A stretch of 45,769 nt of DNA from Patulibacter sp. GTDB lineage: Bacteria > Actinomycetota > Thermoleophilia > Solirubrobacterales > Solirubrobacteraceae. Position 1 is the first letter of the stretch. Every line of letters starts with the position of its first letter. Positions 42,282 through 45,769 of this stretch are shown one piece after another. Below the pieces are notes generated by a model. The model saw nothing but the letters and a program-made list of their open reading frames with translations. It ran no database searches and was not told the DNA's origin. Both the position numbers and the translations under genes were made by a program. Where the stretch lies: the NCBI RefSeq assembly GCF_030655195.1, contig NZ_JAURWA010000112.1:1-45769 (forward strand). The letters are read 5' to 3'.

Positions 42282-43187
42282 ATGTCGACCTCCGTCACCA
42301 CCGGGTCCGCACCCGTGCGGGTCCACTCCGACGCGCGGCAGCTCGTCGCCGACATCGTCGCGCTGACCAAGCCGAAGGTGCAGGTCCTCCTGCTCCTGAC
42401 GACGGTCACCGCGATGTACGCGGCCGGCAGCCCGTCGATCTGGCTCGTGCTGGCCACCGTCGTCGGCGGCTCGCTCGCCTCCGGCGGGGCGAGCGCGGTC
42501 AACCACTGGTACGACCGCGACATCGACTGCCTGATGGAGCGGACGCAGGACCGACCGATCCCGTCGGGGCGCATGCAGCCGCACGTCGCGCTGTGGGTCG
42601 GTCTCTGGCTGACGATCGCGTCGTTCGCGCTGCTGGCGCTGGCGGCCAACGTCACCGCGGCGCTCCTGGCCCTGGCCGGGTTCGCCTGGTACGTCGGCGT
42701 CTACACGATGTGGCTCAAGCGCCGCACGACCAACAACATCGTCATCGGCGGTCTGGCCGGCGCGTTCCCGCCCATGGTCGGGTGGGCCGCGGTCACCGGC
42801 GGCTTCGCCGTCGACTCGCTGTACCCCTTCGCGATCGTCTTCGCCTGGACCGCCCCGCACTTCTGGGCGCTCTCCATGCTGATCAAGGACGACTACGCGG
42901 CCGCGAACATCCCGATGCTGCCCGTGGTCAAGGGCGACGCCTACACGTTCAAGGCGATCGTCATCTGGTCCGCGATCACGGTGGTCGTCTCCGTCGTCCC
43001 GGTCATCACCGGTGCGTTCGGGACGATCTACCTCGCGATCGCGCTGCTGCTGGGCGTCGAGCTCATGCGCCAGTCGTTCGTGCTGCTGCGCAAGGGCACC
43101 CGCGCCGCCGCGCTGTCCCTCCACCTCTACGCGTTGATCTACCTGACGGTGCTGTTCGCCGGCATGGTCCTCGACGCCAAGATCTGA
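42282..43187 (+). CDS. ctaB: Protohaem IX farnesyltransferase (haem O synthase)
   Basis: 301 aa, UbiA-type prenyltransferase with nine or so helices. NHWYDRDIDCLMERTQDRPI and KDDYAAANIPMLPVVKG are the two Asp-rich substrate motifs. It adds farnesyl to haem b for the oxidase. The ATG at 42282 has GGGAGG 8 bases upstream; GTG 42273 is less likely. Confidence 0.94.
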   Translation: MSTSVTTGSAPVRVHSDARQLVADIVALTKPKVQVLLLLTTVTAMYAAGSPSIWLVLATVVGGSLASGGASAVNHWYDRDIDCLMERTQDRPIPSGRMQPHVALWVGLWLTIASFALLALAANVTAALLALAGFAWYVGVYTMWLKRRTTNNIVIGGLAGAFPPMVGWAAVTGGFAVDSLYPFAIVFAWTAPHFWALSMLIKDDYAAANIPMLPVVKGDAYTFKAIVIWSAITVVVSVVPVITGAFGTIYLAIALLLGVELMRQSFVLLRKGTRAAALSLHLYALIYLTVLFAGMVLDAKI

Positions 43188-43208
43188 CCCCGGAAGAAGC
43201 ACCCTCAC

Positions 43209-43319
43209 ATGGATCGCAACCTCGCCAAGCGCAACCTGCGCGACGCGCTGATCGCCGGCATCGTCATCCTCGTGATGTTCCTGCTGACGTTCGTCGCGGC
43301 CGTGATCTACGTCTCCTAG
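43209..43319 (+). CDS. Very small single-helix protein in the oxidase cluster (36 aa)
   Basis: ATG encodes MDRNLAKRNLRDALIAGIVI and ends VAAVIYVS; positively charged N-terminus then one membrane helix (ALIAGIVILVMFLLTFVAAV). Strong third-position GC. Ends 7 bases before the next gene with GGAGC between. Position suggests an accessory oxidase subunit; homology not established. Confidence 0.6.
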   Translation: MDRNLAKRNLRDALIAGIVILVMFLLTFVAAVIYVS

Positions 43320-43326
43320 GAGCATC

Positions 43327-43560
43327 ATGAGCGAGCTCGAGAAGCCCGTCCCGCCCGTCGGCGACGAGATCCACCTCCCCGGCAACAGCGCCCAGCCGCT
43401 GATCCTCACCGTCGGCGTCACCATCCTGCTCGTCGGCGTGACGACGAGCCACTGGATCATCGCCGTGGGCCTCCTGATCACGGTCGGCACGCTCGTCGCG
43501 TGGGTGCGCGACGCGATCCGCGAGACCAACGCGCTGCCGCTGCACCACGACGAGCACTAG
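43327..43560 (+). CDS. Small oxidase-cluster membrane protein (subunit IV-like)
   Basis: 77 aa. Two membrane helices (LILTVGVTILLVGVTTSHW, IIAVGLLITVGTLVAWV) follow a short polar N-terminus, resembling the small fourth subunit of actinobacterial oxidases. It ends in a His/Asp tail (LPLHHDEH). Last gene of the ctaC cluster. There is no subunit III gene at this locus. Confidence 0.65.
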   Translation: MSELEKPVPPVGDEIHLPGNSAQPLILTVGVTILLVGVTTSHWIIAVGLLITVGTLVAWVRDAIRETNALPLHHDEH

Positions 43561-43591
43561 ACGCGTCGCGGGCGCTCGTCGCCCGCCGCGT
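43561..43591. terminator. Hairpin between convergent genes
   Basis: ACGCGTCGCGGGCG pairs, with one 2-base bulge, with CGCCCGCCGCGT. It follows the stop of the 77-aa gene directly and faces the end of the WS/DGAT gene, so it can serve both. Confidence 0.55.
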
Positions 43592-43592
43592 C

Positions 43593-45035
43593 TCAGTCGG
43601 CGGTGGGCGCGCTGCGCCGGACCCGCCTGGAGCGTCGCCCGCGCCGGGCGAGCGTCAGGAGCTCGGCGATCGACGTGTCGAGGCCCTCGGCCAGCACGTC
43701 GATGTCCGCGAGCTTGTCCAGATCGCCCAGCAGGCCGAACTCGGCCGTGCCGGCGTAGGACGTCACCGCGATCGCGAGCGACCGCTCTCCTGACAGGAAC
43801 GGCACGGGGACCACGGTCTCGAGGCGTCGGCCGAGCAGGAACATGTCCTCCGTCGGCCCCGGCACGTTGGCGACCAGCAGGTTGAACCGGCGCTCGTCGA
43901 AGCGCAGCCGCGCCACCTGCGCCAGCACCGTCGGAGGTGCGAAGCGCTCCGACGAGGTCAGGCGCTCGGCGGCCACGACGTCGTGGCCGGCGGTCGCCTC
44001 CGACATCGCCCGGCGGATGCGTTCGAACCTGACGAGCGGGTCGGGCTCGCCGATCGGCAACGGGGCGTGCAGCAGGGCGATCGGCCGGGCCTCGCGGCGC
44101 CGGGCCTCGACCGCGACGGGCACCGCGACGCGCAGCTCGACGCCGTCGGTCTGCAGCCCGCGGTCGGTCATCCAGGCCCGGACGGCGCCGGCGACGACCG
44201 CGAGGACCACGTCGTTGACGGTGCCGCCGAACGTGTCCTTGACGCGCTTGAGGTCGGCGACGGGCATCGCGGTCCGGGCCAGGCGCCGGTGCGGGCCGAT
44301 CGGGACGTTCAACGGCGACGGCGGGGCGGGCTTGAGGCGCCGCGAGACGCGATCGCCGAGCCCGGCCGCGCCCGCCGCCGCCCCGGCGAGGGCCTCGGCC
44401 GGTCGGGCGGCGAGCGCGGCGAGACGCAGGGGCCGGACGATCGCCACCCGGGCGGCGTCGCGGGCCGCGGACGCGACGAGCTGCGCCGACGTGGGCAGCG
44501 GCGGCGCCAGCCAGATCCCCGCGCGCCTCGACGGCGCGACGGGCTCGGGCTCCGAGCCGGCGTCGAGCAGCGCCGTCATCAGGTCGACCGCGCCGATCCC
44601 GTCCACCAGCGCCTGGTGGGACTTGGTGACGATCGCGAAGCGGCCGTCCTCGAGGCCCTCGATCATCCAGAGCTCCCACAGGGGCCGGCGGCGGTCCAGG
44701 CGCTGCGAGAACAGCCGGGCGGCGGCCGTCCGCAGCTCCCGCTCGTCGCCGGGGCACGGGAGCGCGGCGTGCCGCACGTGGAACTCGATGGTGAAGTTCG
44801 GGTCGACCGCCCAGTGCGGTCGGCCGATGCCCAGCGGGGGCGGGACGACCGTGGTCCGGTAGCGCGGCACCCGCTCGAGCCGCTCGAGGACGTGGGTCCG
44901 CAGGTCGGTGATCGACGGTGCCGGCCCGTCGAAGAGCGAGACGCCGCCGACGTGCATGTGCGCGGAGGCGTCGCGCTCCTCGCGGAGCAGCGAGACGTCG
45001 GCGGCGGTGAGCTCGATGAGGGGGTGGGTCGGCAT
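43593..45035 (-). CDS. Wax ester synthase / diacylglycerol acyltransferase family (WS/DGAT)
   Basis: 480 aa from ATG. Condensation-domain-like fold; the catalytic HHxxxDG appears as H140-Q-A-L-V-D-G, with Gln instead of the second His. Further family motifs: PLWELWMIEGL, GGTVNDVVLAVV, and NVPGPTEDMFLLG near the C-terminus. WS/DGAT enzymes make wax esters or triacylglycerol as storage lipid. The frame extends to 45140 but ATG fits family length. A TATGGT box lies about 35 bases upstream. Confidence 0.85.
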   Translation of the reverse strand: MPTHPLIELTAADVSLLREERDASAHMHVGGVSLFDGPAPSITDLRTHVLERLERVPRYRTTVVPPPLGIGRPHWAVDPNFTIEFHVRHAALPCPGDERELRTAAARLFSQRLDRRRPLWELWMIEGLEDGRFAIVTKSHQALVDGIGAVDLMTALLDAGSEPEPVAPSRRAGIWLAPPLPTSAQLVASAARDAARVAIVRPLRLAALAARPAEALAGAAAGAAGLGDRVSRRLKPAPPSPLNVPIGPHRRLARTAMPVADLKRVKDTFGGTVNDVVLAVVAGAVRAWMTDRGLQTDGVELRVAVPVAVEARRREARPIALLHAPLPIGEPDPLVRFERIRRAMSEATAGHDVVAAERLTSSERFAPPTVLAQVARLRFDERRFNLLVANVPGPTEDMFLLGRRLETVVPVPFLSGERSLAIAVTSYAGTAEFGLLGDLDKLADIDVLAEGLDTSIAELLTLARRGRRSRRVRRSAPTAD

Positions 45036-45185
45036 CAGGTGGGTCGCCCGGGGAGCCGGTCGCCGCCGACCATACTCGACGTCCACGGCGCACCGGCGGC
45101 CATCACCGGCGTCCGTGGCCCCGCACCCGGTCGGCCCCACGACCCCGCCGGAGCGCCGGGCGCCACCGCCCGACGGCCCGGCCCC

Positions 45186-45191
45186 TAGACT
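45186..45191 (+). promoter_or_regulatory. -10 box before the last gene
   Basis: TAGACT ends 6 bases before the ATG at 45198, which opens a 13-codon ORF rather than the main gene (GTG 45224). Confidence 0.45.
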
Positions 45192-45197
45192 CGCCCG

Positions 45198-45239
45198 ATG
45201 GATCCCCTGACCCCCCAGGCGTCGTGCGGCTGCTCCTGA
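45198..45239 (+). CDS. 13-codon upstream ORF overlapping the last gene
   Basis: Encodes MDPLTPQASCGCS. It begins at the leaderless position behind TAGACT and ends 13 bases inside the next gene in another frame. Either a regulatory leader peptide or a frame error; no other start exists in the main frame upstream. Confidence 0.35.
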   Translation: MDPLTPQASCGCS

Positions 45240-45721
45240 TCGGCGGCGGCGCCCGCGGCCTCTCGCTCACGCGGCTGCTCGCCGCGGAGGGTCACGCCGT
45301 CCGGGTCGTCACCCGCGATCCGGCTCGGCACGCGGAGATCGTGGCCGCCGGGGGTGAGCCCTACGACGGGGACCCCGACCGGATCGGCACGCTGCGCTAC
45401 GCCTTGGACAACGTCACCGTCCTGATCTGGGCGCTGGGGACCGCCACCGGCGACCCGCTGCGCGTGCAGGCGTTGCACCAGACCCGGCTGGAGATGCTGC
45501 TGGAGCGCGTCATCGACACGACCGTGCGCGGCGTCCTCTACGAGTGCAACGGCGGTCTGCCGGTGGAGCTCCTGAGCCAGGGTGCGCGCACCGTCGAGCG
45601 GATGTGCCGGCACAACGAGATCCCGTGGGGCCTGCTGCACCACGACACGGACGACCTCGACGGGTGGGCGGCCTCGGCCGCGGACGCGATCGAGCGGATC
45701 GTCGCGCGCGACCGCGGCTGA
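45224..45721 (+). CDS. Rossmann-fold NAD(P)-binding protein
   Basis: 165 aa from GTG. MRLLLIGGGARGLSLTRLLA is a dinucleotide-binding loop (GGGARG), with HAVRVVTRDPARH as the second strand. There is no catalytic signature of a known dehydrogenase, and it is short for an NAD-dependent epimerase (about 300 aa). ECNGGLPVELLS may form a small-molecule pocket. Function unknown. No gene is seen from 45722 to the window end. Confidence 0.7.
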   Translation: MRLLLIGGGARGLSLTRLLAAEGHAVRVVTRDPARHAEIVAAGGEPYDGDPDRIGTLRYALDNVTVLIWALGTATGDPLRVQALHQTRLEMLLERVIDTTVRGVLYECNGGLPVELLSQGARTVERMCRHNEIPWGLLHHDTDDLDGWAASAADAIERIVARDRG

Positions 45722-45769
45722 GCCCATCCGGGGTCGCGCGGGACCGCGGCGGCCGCGCCGCTCCGCCGG

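Overview
The window is very GC-rich chromosomal DNA with dense, strongly codon-biased genes, many GTG starts and frequent 4-base ATGA or GTGA overlaps. Gene content points to a high-GC actinobacterium: the CysO/CysM/Mec cysteine route, GuaB3, MoeZ-like activation, WS/DGAT acyltransferase, A1-type cytochrome oxidase and leaderless-looking promoters. The gene mix resembles Thermoleophilia (the Solirubrobacter/Conexibacter/Patulibacter group), but that lineage call is inference. I see no prophage, IS element, CRISPR array, tRNA or rRNA gene.

Layout. 1-1.2 kb: an ABC-F fragment at the left edge, a small hypothetical gene and a SCO-family copper protein. 1.3-8.6 kb: a sulfur block, moeZ (rhodanese + E1-like), cysO, then aarF/ubiB and recQ (with a C-terminal phosphoribosyltransferase domain), then cysM, tatA and mec. 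Together moeZ, cysO, cysM and mec form a complete protein-thiocarboxylate cysteine pathway. 8.7-15.4 kb, minus strand: a DUF1802 protein, hyuB-hyuA, a Cys/His-motif protein and nadB. 15.4-18.8 kb: a class II HDAC-like deacetylase divergent from nadB, two coupled zinc-ribbon proteins, a Flp-type pilin and rdgB. 18.9-24 kb: a small membrane protein, HU, pyrF, a LysM protein, a D,D-carboxypeptidase, a PfkB kinase and a 75-bp tandem repeat. 23.4-33 kb: guaB3-guaA-membrane protein, rplM-rpsI-glmM, acpS-nnrDE, alr and a HIT protein. 33-39.4 kb: secreted and lipoprotein genes, an AraC-type regulator, a CBS protein, trxB, a PAP2 phosphatase and an enoyl-CoA hydratase. 39.5-43.6 kb: the cytochrome c oxidase cluster ctaC-ctaD-ctaB plus two small membrane subunits. 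43.6 kb to the end: WS/DGAT and a Rossmann-fold protein.

Regulation visible in the sequence. Many genes carry a TANNNT box ending 6-9 bases before the start codon with no Shine-Dalgarno, which suggests widespread leaderless transcription. nadB and the deacetylase appear to share one 19-bp intergenic promoter with -10 boxes overlapping on opposite strands. Operon interiors instead use overlapping stop/start codons. Several genes end in GC-rich hairpins without a T-tract.

Most unusual points: a CysO whose activating Gly-Gly is capped by two alanines; a pyrF whose only plausible start is a CTG overlapping the HU stop codon; a roughly 130-residue acidic extension on ribosomal protein S9; the nadB/deacetylase bidirectional promoter; and two very short upstream ORFs overlapping gene starts.
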